A stretch of DNA of 11,773 nucleotides from an uncultured Veillonella sp. (GTDB lineage Bacteria > Bacillota > Negativicutes > Veillonellales > Veillonellaceae): contig USQK01000054.1 in assembly GCA_900556785.1 (NCBI GenBank), forward strand, positions 1-11,773. The letters are read 5' to 3'. Under the pieces are notes generated by a model. That model was not told the DNA's origin and ran no database searches. It worked only from the letters and a program-made list of their open reading frames with translations. This document shows positions 1 through 5,541 of the stretch, piece by piece; the first letter of the stretch is position 1; every line of letters begins with the position of its first letter. The position numbers and the translations under genes are program-made.

Positions 1-53
1 TTAACGATGCAGCAGCATTCGCTAAACTTGTTGAAGTAGCTAAAAACGCTTAA
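1..53 (+). CDS. 3' end of an upstream gene (partial; possibly triose-phosphate isomerase)
   Basis: Only the last 16 amino acids and the TAA stop are present, reading NDAAAFAKLVEVAKNA. A strong terminator follows 20 bases later, which supports this as a genuine gene end. The tail resembles the C-terminal helix that follows the phosphate-binding GGASL motif of triose-phosphate isomerase, and the two leading bases 'tt' would fit the Leu codon of that motif. The fragment is too short to name the gene with confidence, so the product is a guess. That it is a coding end is more secure. Confidence 0.5.
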   Translation, partial: NDAAAFAKLVEVAKNA

Positions 54-72
54 TAGCATAAAAATACAGACT

Positions 73-100
73 AAGGACTCTCTTTGGAGGGTCCTTTTTT
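73..100 (+). terminator. Rho-independent terminator of the upstream gene
   Basis: The arms AAGGACTCTC (73-82) and GAGGGTCCTT (87-96) pair over 10 bp with one G-U pair, around the four-base loop TTTG. The 3' arm runs into six consecutive T (95-100). It lies 20 bases after the stop of the partial first gene, so it ends that transcript and separates it from the gene at 176. Confidence 0.92.
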
Positions 101-175
101 GTATGGTGAAAGTATGATATAGTGAAAATACATATCGTGTTGTGTAAAAGCGGGAGAATAGAGGGAGAGTAGGTA

Positions 176-727
176 ATGGAACAGTTATTTTATCTGTTGA
201 TACCTTTAGGACTTTGTTTGTTTTATTTAGGTATTAAATACACGATTCGCTTTGGTAGAGCAAAGATGCTCTATGAAATGCCCTATGTAAATAAAGAAGG
301 CACTTTTACGTTAGAGCGAGCAGGTACTTATGGCCTATGGCTTAGTGGAAAAATGTTTACAAAGGCGCCTATTGGCGAATTTGGTTTTAACTTAGTTGAT
401 GAAAAAATGGGAAGGACAATTCCTTTATTTCTATCTATTATGCGCGCTCGAGTTAATGGCATTACTCACTCTAGAATGGAATTATATACCTTTGATGCGA
501 GTCCAGGCACCTATAGACTATCCGTTACAGAGGATCCCTTTGTACTAGATGCAGTTATGAAAAAAGTAGGCGATAAGGTGATTAAAGATGATATCGACTA
601 TAATCAATTTACTATACAAATCTATACACATACTTCCTTTGTTTTAAGGTTTATATCGATTTGGATGATTGCACTTGGACTTATTATTGCTGTATTAGGC
701 GGAGTTCTTCCTAACACTTTAGTGTGA
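176..727 (+). CDS. Hypothetical protein with two membrane segments
   Basis: This 183-residue protein is not a family I recognise. A hydrophobic segment at about residues 3-22 has no obvious signal-peptidase site, so it is probably a membrane anchor. A second hydrophobic segment lies at about 155-178, near the C-terminus. Both ends would therefore be on the same side of the membrane, with about 130 residues between. That middle part contains two 'aGTYxLxxS/xV'-like strands (GTYGLWLSG and GTYRLSVTE), which suggest a beta-sandwich-type fold; this is inference. The start is supported by a purine-rich GAGGGAGA ribosome site (161-168), about 7 bases before the ATG. The gene stands alone, between a terminator upstream and a 141-base gap downstream. 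Confidence 0.8.
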   Translation: MEQLFYLLIPLGLCLFYLGIKYTIRFGRAKMLYEMPYVNKEGTFTLERAGTYGLWLSGKMFTKAPIGEFGFNLVDEKMGRTIPLFLSIMRARVNGITHSRMELYTFDASPGTYRLSVTEDPFVLDAVMKKVGDKVIKDDIDYNQFTIQIYTHTSFVLRFISIWMIALGLIIAVLGGVLPNTLV

Positions 728-853
728 AATAGTAGATAGTTTTGGCTATTTTATATAATGAATAAATTATCATAAATGTGTAATAGAAAAAGAGGAGTTT
801 TATCATAGCTTGTAGAACTAACACAGTAATAACCTATTTAAATGTGTTTGTTA

Positions 854-860
854 AAAGGAG
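854..860 (+). promoter_or_regulatory. Ribosome binding site fixing the start at 869
   Basis: AAAGGAG lies 8 bases before the ATG at 869. The in-frame ATG at 842 lies upstream of this site and has no such element before it. Translation from 869 also puts the signal peptide at the very N-terminus. Confidence 0.8.
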
Positions 861-868
861 ACAGTATT

Positions 869-1510
869 ATGGGAATCTTTAAAAAGCTATGTATGACCTC
901 TATGTTAGGTGTTATGTTGGCGGTACCTACGTATGCAACTGTTGTTACAGGTAGTCAGTCCGATGTAAACATGGAATTAAAATATCCATTGGTATATACC
1001 AATAATATGTTTGCACAAAAGGCAATTAATACAGACATTGCTAACTATGTTTTATACGCAAAATCAGTTTATTACGATCAACATGCATATCAAGTAAAGC
1101 AAAACTATAAAGTTACCTATGAAGACGCTCAAGTTGTATCTATTTTGTTAACTACCTATCATTACCATGCTGGTAGTGCACATGGTAAGTATAACACCAA
1201 AGGTCTAGTATATAACAAGATAACTGGCCAAAGAATTCCATTATATAACTATGTAAAAATTGCTAATCCACAACAAATAGAACGAGGCATTAACTCTGGG
1301 ATTTTGCGCTTCTACAGTGAAGGTCATAAAAAAGCAGACTTACTACCAAACTGGAATGTAGAATATGTTTCTGACAACTACTACTTGAAAGGTAAAGGCG
1401 CTATAGGCCTTGTATACCAACCATATGAATTGGGACCATACTCTTATGGGAATACATTCGTTGAATTCTCACCAAAAGCCATTGAATACTTTAACCGTAT
1501 GAATGGTTAG
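869..1510 (+). CDS. Exported DUF4163/DUF3298-like protein
   Basis: The 213-residue product begins with a clear Sec signal peptide: a basic MGIFKK, a hydrophobic core, and a TYA cleavage site after about residue 23. The mature part matches the two-part layout of RsiV/PdaC-type extracellular domains. A DUF4163-like N-terminal half has the 'A..IN..I' helix and a beta-hairpin around HAGSAHG (residues 100-106). A DUF3298-like C-terminal half has the typical 'YxPYELGPYSxG' segment (from about residue 183). In relatives this module occurs in anti-sigma factors and in peptidoglycan deacetylases as an outer sensing or binding part. No catalytic domain or membrane anchor is present here, so a soluble periplasmic or extracellular binding role is the most that can be inferred. 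The gene is followed by its own hairpin terminator and looks monocistronic. Confidence 0.85.
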   Translation: MGIFKKLCMTSMLGVMLAVPTYATVVTGSQSDVNMELKYPLVYTNNMFAQKAINTDIANYVLYAKSVYYDQHAYQVKQNYKVTYEDAQVVSILLTTYHYHAGSAHGKYNTKGLVYNKITGQRIPLYNYVKIANPQQIERGINSGILRFYSEGHKKADLLPNWNVEYVSDNYYLKGKGAIGLVYQPYELGPYSYGNTFVEFSPKAIEYFNRMNG

Positions 1511-1562
1511 AAAATAGTATATTGGGAGATCGAGTTCTAATATAAACTTGAAATAGAATAAC

Positions 1563-1596
1563 AGCCTGTAATACTTAGATGAGTATTACAGGCTTT
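1563..1596 (+). terminator. Hairpin terminator after the DUF3298-like gene
   Basis: A perfect 13-bp stem (AGCCTGTAATACT at 1563-1575 with its complement at 1582-1594) closes a 6-base loop. The T-run after it is short (1594-1596) and continues as A+T-rich sequence, so the U-tract is weaker than in the other terminators here. It lies 53 bases after the stop at 1510 and marks the boundary before the next exported-protein gene. Confidence 0.75.
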
Positions 1597-1615
1597 AATA
1601 TAATGAAAGAAATAG

Positions 1616-1644
1616 TTCATTATGTGATATTTTATAGTTATAAA
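1616..1644 (+). promoter_or_regulatory. Candidate sigma-70-type promoter for the 1687 gene cluster
   Basis: TTCATT (1616-1621) and TATAAA (1639-1644) are separated by exactly 17 bases and lie 42 bases upstream of the ATG at 1687, just after a terminator. The -10 box is a five-of-six match and the -35 box only three of six. In such A+T-rich sequence chance matches are frequent, so only the position makes it credible. Confidence 0.3.
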
Positions 1645-1686
1645 TTATAAAAGTTTATGTAAATAGATAAGAGAGAAGGAAATATA

Positions 1687-2241
1687 ATGAAAAAAATACT
1701 TATCATTTTATTATTGTCTTGTATAGTGTTACCATTACAAATTCAGGCTATATCGATGCAAGATATAAAGAGTAATAAAAATAATATTCCTATTATTACA
1801 GGTGAGAATTCTATCACATATTTTGTAGATAAGAGTTCTATTAAAAGTATTGAAGAAGATCAATCTATTTATAAAGTTCAAGCAGTTGTATATGAGGTTG
1901 AAAATAAAAATAGTTATAGACTTAATCCATATATTCATAAGGTTATAGTTACTTATCGATATGATATAAGATATACAGTAGCTAGCATATTGCGTGTACC
2001 ACAATATTCACAAGATTATTCTTTGCTTATTTATGCCAAACAAGCTGGTTCTGGTATGAGATTGACTATGAATAGTATAGAAGACTTTAATTATGAAGGT
2101 ATAGCTTTTGCTAATTCTAATAATAGGGCAGAACAATACGTTGATGTAGCTTTACGTGATCCTAAATACGTAGTGGGAAATTATATTTTTAAAGAAGCAT
2201 ATGGCAAAAGTTTTGAAAATATGATACCAGTTAAGAACTAA
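1687..2241 (+). CDS. Hypothetical exported protein, very A+T-rich gene
   Basis: This 184-residue protein has a textbook signal peptide: MKK, a long Ile/Leu core, and cleavage after IQA at about residue 21. The start is set by AGAAGGA (1674-1680), six bases before the ATG. The mature part contains 'ITYFVDKSSI ... YKVQAVVYEVENK', a pattern reminiscent of the small Haemophilus protein-E-like (surface adhesin E) fold, where a 'Y-x-D-xxSI' segment leads into beta strands. The similarity is weak and I do not assign that family. The coding sequence is markedly A+T-rich: I counted 44 G+C in 180 bases (1741-1920), about 24 percent. No terminator is visible in the 63 bases before the next gene's first ATG, so it is probably co-transcribed with the gene at 2311. 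Confidence 0.8.
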   Translation: MKKILIILLLSCIVLPLQIQAISMQDIKSNKNNIPIITGENSITYFVDKSSIKSIEEDQSIYKVQAVVYEVENKNSYRLNPYIHKVIVTYRYDIRYTVASILRVPQYSQDYSLLIYAKQAGSGMRLTMNSIEDFNYEGIAFANSNNRAEQYVDVALRDPKYVVGNYIFKEAYGKSFENMIPVKN

Positions 2242-2298
2242 ATTAAAGAAAATTGTTTTATAGATCAAGTTACAATACAGTTAATATTACTATTTTAT

Positions 2299-2302
2299 GG
2301 AG
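2299..2302 (+). promoter_or_regulatory. Ribosome binding site deciding the start at 2311
   Basis: GGAG at 2299-2302 is only 2 bases from the ATG at 2305 but 8 bases from the in-frame ATG at 2311. The second ATG is therefore the likely start, and it gives a cleaner signal peptide beginning MLKR. Confidence 0.65.
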
Positions 2303-2310
2303 AAATGTAT

Positions 2311-3540
2311 ATGTTAAAACGATTATTACTAAGTGCTGTAATATTAAGTGCTGTTGGTGTATCTAGTTATGCTGTTGATGTAAATATTCCCGGTGCAGAT
2401 TCTACAATATCAAAGGATGCGTATCAAAACTATCGGAAGGTAGATGCAACAGCTAAGAAGATGGAAGCCGATGTGGGCGATAGGGTGAGGGCAAAATATG
2501 CAAATAATATGCCTAGAAAATGGACGATAGATGAATTGGTATATTTAACTCAAGAATTAAATCATTCAGTTAACTTCTCATCTTCTGTTTTTATTCTTAA
2601 AGATAATGGAGCTAATTTAAAATTTACTTTTCCTGAAGGGACTCAGTTTGGTAAAACCATTAAGGGAGACCCATTAACTACAGAGATTAAGCACGGAAAC
2701 TTTCTTTTAATTGATGGAAATCTAAATTATAACATTTGCAAAGAAAATCAAAGCACATCTACAGGTAATTTGTTTTCCTATCCTACTGTTAAAAATGCAA
2801 CATGGGAGATTAGCCCCACAAAAACGGGTTCATTAGAGGGGGCTATTAATTTTAAAGTTAAGGCAGAGCCTTTAGTATCGTATCGGATTGCTTTTGATTT
2901 GACTAAAAAGAAAGAAGTGGAGCTGTTGAAAACACATGATCAAGAGTATGTATATAAACAGCTCATGTCTCCTTTGGTTAATTATGTGTTGCCGTCTATT
3001 GAGCCAGCTAAGCAATTACTTTCAAAAACTAAACCTATCACAATTAATGGATTTATATTCCAAACGTTGAAATCTAGCGATTTAACGTATAATGGTCCTG
3101 ATAATGATGCTATTTACATTTATGATGGTAAAAGCTATCGTGAAGGCATTATGGTACGAGAATTACAGCCAGAAGAATTAGCTAAACCACATACAATAAA
3201 TGCTAAATTGATACAATACTTTGCTATGTATAAGCCTTACTCTGAGTATAGACCGATTCAATATGCAACCGTTTGGAATGATGCGACCCCAGCTATTTAT
3301 ATGGAAGTAGAACGATCCGCATCAAAAATGTATATTCAATCGTTATATGATGATAAGTACTTATATACGCACTTTATCATGGCAGATTTAGATTATAAAG
3401 TACCATCAAAAGACTTGCGTGATGTGGTCCAATACGTAGACAATGCAAATGATAAAGACAAATACTCAAAAAGTTTAGCAGGTATGTCAGCTATACCAAA
3501 AGGTGTATTTGATATGACTTTATTTCCCAAAAAGCAGTAA
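2311..3540 (+). CDS. Hypothetical exported protein of about 409 residues
   Basis: I do not recognise the family. From the ATG at 2311 the protein starts with a Sec signal peptide (MLKR, hydrophobic core, cleavage after SYA at about residue 21). The mature chain of about 388 residues is soluble in character, with no further membrane segment and one cysteine (in NYNICKE). It starts with a charged, probably helical stretch, then alternating hydrophobic/polar segments typical of beta-rich folds. There is no LPxTG motif, S-layer homology repeat or lipobox. It lies between another exported protein and an MmcQ/YjbR-like gene whose start codon is 6 bases after this stop. A periplasmic or cell-surface role is inferred from the signal peptide only. 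The ATG at 2305 is a possible but less well-spaced alternative start. Confidence 0.82.
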   Translation: MLKRLLLSAVILSAVGVSSYAVDVNIPGADSTISKDAYQNYRKVDATAKKMEADVGDRVRAKYANNMPRKWTIDELVYLTQELNHSVNFSSSVFILKDNGANLKFTFPEGTQFGKTIKGDPLTTEIKHGNFLLIDGNLNYNICKENQSTSTGNLFSYPTVKNATWEISPTKTGSLEGAINFKVKAEPLVSYRIAFDLTKKKEVELLKTHDQEYVYKQLMSPLVNYVLPSIEPAKQLLSKTKPITINGFIFQTLKSSDLTYNGPDNDAIYIYDGKSYREGIMVRELQPEELAKPHTINAKLIQYFAMYKPYSEYRPIQYATVWNDATPAIYMEVERSASKMYIQSLYDDKYLYTHFIMADLDYKVPSKDLRDVVQYVDNANDKDKYSKSLAGMSAIPKGVFDMTLFPKKQ

Positions 3541-3546
3541 ATAATT

Positions 3547-3906
3547 ATGAAACGTAATGACTTCATAAAATATCTACAACAAGAATACATCTGTGATATC
3601 GATTATCCATGGAAAAAATATCCTGACTATGTAGTAATCCGACGTAGAGATAATCAAAAATGGTTTGCTGGTATCTTTACTATTACAGGACATAAAGTAG
3701 GTTTAGATACAAATGAACCTATAGATGTGGTTAACCTAAAATGTGAACCTGATTTAATTCCTACCCTAATTCGTGAAAGTGGAATCTACCCTGCGTATCA
3801 TATGAATAAACAACACTGGATATCGGTGGATATAGAAAGCTATGAAGATATAGAGAAACTTAAAATGCTAGTGGATATGAGCTATCAGTTGGTGGGGCAT
3901 AAGTAG
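3547..3906 (+). CDS. MmcQ/YjbR family protein
   Basis: The 119-residue protein matches the MmcQ/YjbR family along its length. An N-terminal helix is followed by 'YPDYVVIRRRDNQKWFAGIF', then 'VVNLKCEPDL', then the family's hallmark 'YPAYHMNKQHWISVDI', then a C-terminal helix ending 'DMSYQLV'. Members are small, cytoplasmic, double-wing-like proteins usually annotated as DNA-binding; their cellular role is poorly defined. This copy is near the usual full length and looks intact. It starts 6 bases after the preceding stop, with no recognisable Shine-Dalgarno sequence in between, so translation probably depends on ribosomes finishing the upstream gene. A cytoplasmic protein joined in this way to an exported one is an odd pairing. 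The bidirectional hairpin at 3965-4002 ends the transcript. Confidence 0.88.
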   Translation: MKRNDFIKYLQQEYICDIDYPWKKYPDYVVIRRRDNQKWFAGIFTITGHKVGLDTNEPIDVVNLKCEPDLIPTLIRESGIYPAYHMNKQHWISVDIESYEDIEKLKMLVDMSYQLVGHK

Positions 3907-3964
3907 CCAAATTTGTTAACAGTTACTATTCTAATATTTTTCTTGTCTTCTGAAAGTATATGAC

Positions 3965-4002
3965 AAAAGCCTATAGTACATGTTTAGTACTATAGGCTTT
4001 TT
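3965..4002. terminator. Bidirectional terminator between convergent genes
   Basis: A 15-bp perfect stem (3965-3979 paired with 3987-4001) surrounds a 7-base loop. The stem core is GCCTATAGTAC, flanked by AAAA on the left and TTTTT on the right (3998-4002). The hairpin therefore has a T-tract in both directions. It sits 58 bases after the plus-strand stop and 15 bases beyond the minus-strand stop, and can serve both genes. Confidence 0.93.
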
Positions 4003-4016
4003 CTATATTTACCATA

Positions 4017-4253
4017 TTATCTTCTATATCCGCCGCATCCTCTAAAATTAGAGTTTGGACCGCAATAATTTTGGTTGTCATTGTTGGATGTTGCATAGTT
4101 AGTATTGTTCGTATTGTTATCGGAATTGTATTGTGTGTTAGTGTTGCAATTGTACTGAGAGTTATTGCATACATAATCGTAAGCAAATCCAGTAGATGCA
4201 ACAGCGGTTACGGCTAAAGCAGTCATGATGAGTATACGTTTTGTAAATTTCAT
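4017..4253 (-). CDS. Small secreted Asn-rich peptide with four cysteines
   Basis: The gene encodes 78 residues. A Sec signal peptide (MKFTKR, Ala/Val core, cleavage after GFA at about residue 24) precedes a mature peptide of about 54 residues. Seventeen of those are Asn and four are Cys (29, 36, 64, 73), with further Tyr, Thr and Gly. It ends in the basic GCGGYRR. The start is very well supported by AAGGAGGT, 7 bases before the ATG on the minus strand. The even number and paired spacing of cysteines would allow two disulphides, with a disordered, Asn-rich linker between. That is inference. No family is recognised. It could be a cell-surface or matrix component, a metal-binding peptide or a secreted toxin-like peptide; the sequence does not decide. 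It is divergent from the gene at 4362 and convergent with the one ending at 3906. Confidence 0.8.
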   Translation of the reverse strand: MKFTKRILIMTALAVTAVASTGFAYDYVCNNSQYNCNTNTQYNSDNNTNNTNYATSNNDNQNYCGPNSNFRGCGGYRR

Positions 4254-4282
4254 AGTAATTACCTCCTTGTTCCTATATTTAT

Positions 4283-4336
4283 ATTATACTACTATGAGTC
4301 AAATAAAATATGATATTCTATATATATAATATTTGA
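4283..4336. promoter_or_regulatory. Divergent promoter region with an inverted repeat
   Basis: The 108-base gap between the divergent starts at 4253 and 4362 contains perfect TATAAT boxes for both directions: minus strand at 4288-4283 and plus strand at 4325-4330. Neither has a convincing -35 box. A 7-bp inverted repeat, TCAAATA (4299-4305) and TATTTGA (4330-4336), lies across the region and overlaps the edge of the plus-strand -10 box. It could be an operator shared by both genes. The promoters are moderately likely and the operator is speculative. Confidence 0.4.
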
Positions 4337-4361
4337 GAGAATTAAGGAGGGAAGTAATTAA

Positions 4362-4826
4362 ATGAAAAAGTTATTATTAGCATTACTAGCTATTAGCACA
4401 ATTGCTTTTAGTTGTCATGCAAGAACATCTGAAATAGTTGGTAAAGGTGAGGGCTACGGTCCTTACAATGGTTGGGTTGTTGCGGACATGTCTATGAATG
4501 ATGGTGTTGTATCTGAAGTAGCAGCATATTCTATGCGCACATTTAAGGATTATGGACTAGTTCCTGTGGCTTATTGTTCATCTGGTGGAAGCCATTTAGG
4601 TACTTATTATCTATTTTATGTAAATCCATATCATGATTCATTAATTATTGGGAGAGAAGCTGGCGTAGCCTCTCATACTAATCCATTTGCTGCGAAATCG
4701 AAACCATTTGATAAAACTGGTGAGTTTATTCGTTATACAGATATGCAAGTTAACCAGGATTTATATAGAAAAATAATTAATGTGGCTAAGGCTGAGTTTG
4801 ATAAATATCAACAAATGGCAAAATAG
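4362..4826 (+). CDS. Hypothetical exported protein of 154 residues
   Basis: The N-terminus is a signal peptide (MKK, Leu/Ala core) that could be cut after CHA at about residue 20. The AFSC just before this resembles a lipobox, but it has Ala where Leu/Ile/Val is usual, so a lipoprotein is possible but less likely. The mature part begins with Gly-rich 'GKGEGYGPYNGWVV' and contains 'AYCSSGGSHLGTYYLFYV', with one cysteine (Cys72). The C-terminus is helical and charged. No known family is recognised. AAGGAGG (4344-4350) lies 11 bases before the ATG, slightly long but strong. The gene appears monocistronic: a divergent promoter region lies upstream and a hairpin terminator downstream. Confidence 0.82.
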   Translation: MKKLLLALLAISTIAFSCHARTSEIVGKGEGYGPYNGWVVADMSMNDGVVSEVAAYSMRTFKDYGLVPVAYCSSGGSHLGTYYLFYVNPYHDSLIIGREAGVASHTNPFAAKSKPFDKTGEFIRYTDMQVNQDLYRKIINVAKAEFDKYQQMAK

Positions 4827-4857
4827 AATTTGCATTTTTAAAAATTACAAAATATAG

Positions 4858-4886
4858 TTGCTTTAATATAAATTACATTGTATACT
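4858..4886 (+). promoter_or_regulatory. Candidate RM-operon promoter overlapping the terminator
   Basis: TTGCTT (4858-4863) and TATACT (4881-4886) are spaced by exactly 17 bases. Initiation would fall near 4893, about 78 bases before the GTG start at 4971 and inside the loop of the terminator hairpin. The -10 box matches five of six consensus bases and the -35 box three of six. No better promoter was seen between 4887 and 4960. Confidence 0.4.
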
Positions 4887-4917
4887 TTAATTAAAGGTAG
4901 AACAGTGTAATTTTTTT
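4870..4917 (+). terminator. Rho-independent terminator before the RM operon
   Basis: A 12-bp stem (4870-4881 with 4902-4913, one T-G pair) encloses a 20-base loop that can itself form a short inner helix (ACTTT with AAGGT). The 3' arm leads into seven T (4911-4917). It is 43 bases after the stop at 4826 and should insulate the RM genes from upstream transcription. Confidence 0.85.
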
Positions 4918-4960
4918 ACATGCAAAAATAAAAACAAGATGAAAATTATCTTTAGGGAAG

Positions 4961-4967
4961 AGGTGAT
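4961..4967 (+). promoter_or_regulatory. Ribosome binding site supporting a GTG start at 4971
   Basis: AGGTGAT, preceded by GAAG, is strongly complementary to the 3' end of 16S rRNA. It is well placed before GTG at 4971, with 7 bases after its AGG core. This supports GTG rather than any later ATG as the start of the half-S gene. Confidence 0.75.
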
Positions 4968-4970
4968 CTA

Positions 4971-5540
4971 GTGTATATTAAAGATATATTTCATAGTAAT
5001 ACAGGGGTATCACAGTATCGACTAGAGGAAAGTACTAGTAAAAATGCAGTGTTGTATACATTGTATGGACAAAATGAATTATATGAGGACTTATCTGGTG
5101 TACCTGGAGATATGAGTGATAGAAAGCAGATTCGTACTGAGTATAAAGGATCCACTCTTAAAGTAGGAGATTTAATATTTAGTACAATATCTGGCATGGC
5201 TACACTTGTTAATAAGGATCATGACGGTTATCTTTTTACTCAAAATTATGTTCGAATGGAACCGTTAAATACACCAATAGACAAAAAATATATGGCTTAT
5301 TTGATTAATGAGAATCCTAAAATAAAAAAACAGTTTAAACAGAACTTACAGGGGAGTCAGGTTGTACGATATAGTCTTAGCTTATTAAAAGAAATACAAT
5401 TACCAAGACTACCATCAATTGAAACACAACGTATAATGGGGGATATTTATTTTAAACAATTACGTCTAAAAGCATTAAAACAGCGTGTGGCAGATAACAC
5501 ATATCGTAAAGCAATTATTATGTTACAGGGAGTAAACTAA
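4971..5540 (+). CDS. Half-size type I specificity (S)-like protein, first gene of the RM operon
   Basis: The 189-residue product looks like a single TRD plus one helical region of a type I S subunit, against about 400 residues for a complete one. Typical S-subunit features are 'LKVGDLIFSTISG' (64-75), 'LFTQNYVRME' (88-97), 'YMAYLIN' (107-113) and 'IQLPRLPSIETQRIM' (142-156), then a charged helix to about residue 187. It begins at GTG with a strong ribosome site. Its stop is one base from the hsdR start, so the two are tightly coupled. It lacks the 'RFPGFT', 'WEQRKL' and 'LHQRKL' linkers of the full HsdS downstream, so it is not a simple duplicate or a matching silent cassette. It may dimerise into a palindromic-specificity S, modulate the complex, or be a degenerate relic. 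I cannot choose between these from sequence. Confidence 0.85.
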   Translation: MYIKDIFHSNTGVSQYRLEESTSKNAVLYTLYGQNELYEDLSGVPGDMSDRKQIRTEYKGSTLKVGDLIFSTISGMATLVNKDHDGYLFTQNYVRMEPLNTPIDKKYMAYLINENPKIKKQFKQNLQGSQVVRYSLSLLKEIQLPRLPSIETQRIMGDIYFKQLRLKALKQRVADNTYRKAIIMLQGVN

Positions 5541-5541
5541 T

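Noticed and set aside
727..752. Possible terminator AAATAG/CTATTT after the gene at 176
   Set aside because: The stem is only 6 bp, has a 13-base loop and contains little G+C.
754..796. TATAAT box (754-759) and a GAGGAG ribosome-like site upstream of the gene at 869
   Set aside because: No -35 box sits at proper spacing, and no start codon or reading frame follows the GAGGAG.
842..868. Upstream in-frame ATG for the DUF3298-like gene
   Set aside because: It precedes the AAAGGAG ribosome site, and starting there would put nine extra residues ahead of a clean signal peptide.
2305..2310. First of two in-frame ATGs for the 409-residue exported protein
   Set aside because: The GGAG site is only 2 bases away, too close for normal initiation. 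The ATG at 2311 has an 8-base spacing.
3971..4201. Second minus-strand open frame over the Asn-rich peptide gene
   Set aside because: It is a Thr/Ile-rich shadow of the real gene, with no ribosome site or signal peptide, and it runs into the terminator hairpin.
4971..5540. Half-S gene as a frameshifted remnant of a normal hsdS
   Set aside because: It has its own strong ribosome site, an intact frame and a stop placed one base before hsdR. No second S half is visible in any frame nearby. Decay over longer time cannot be fully excluded.
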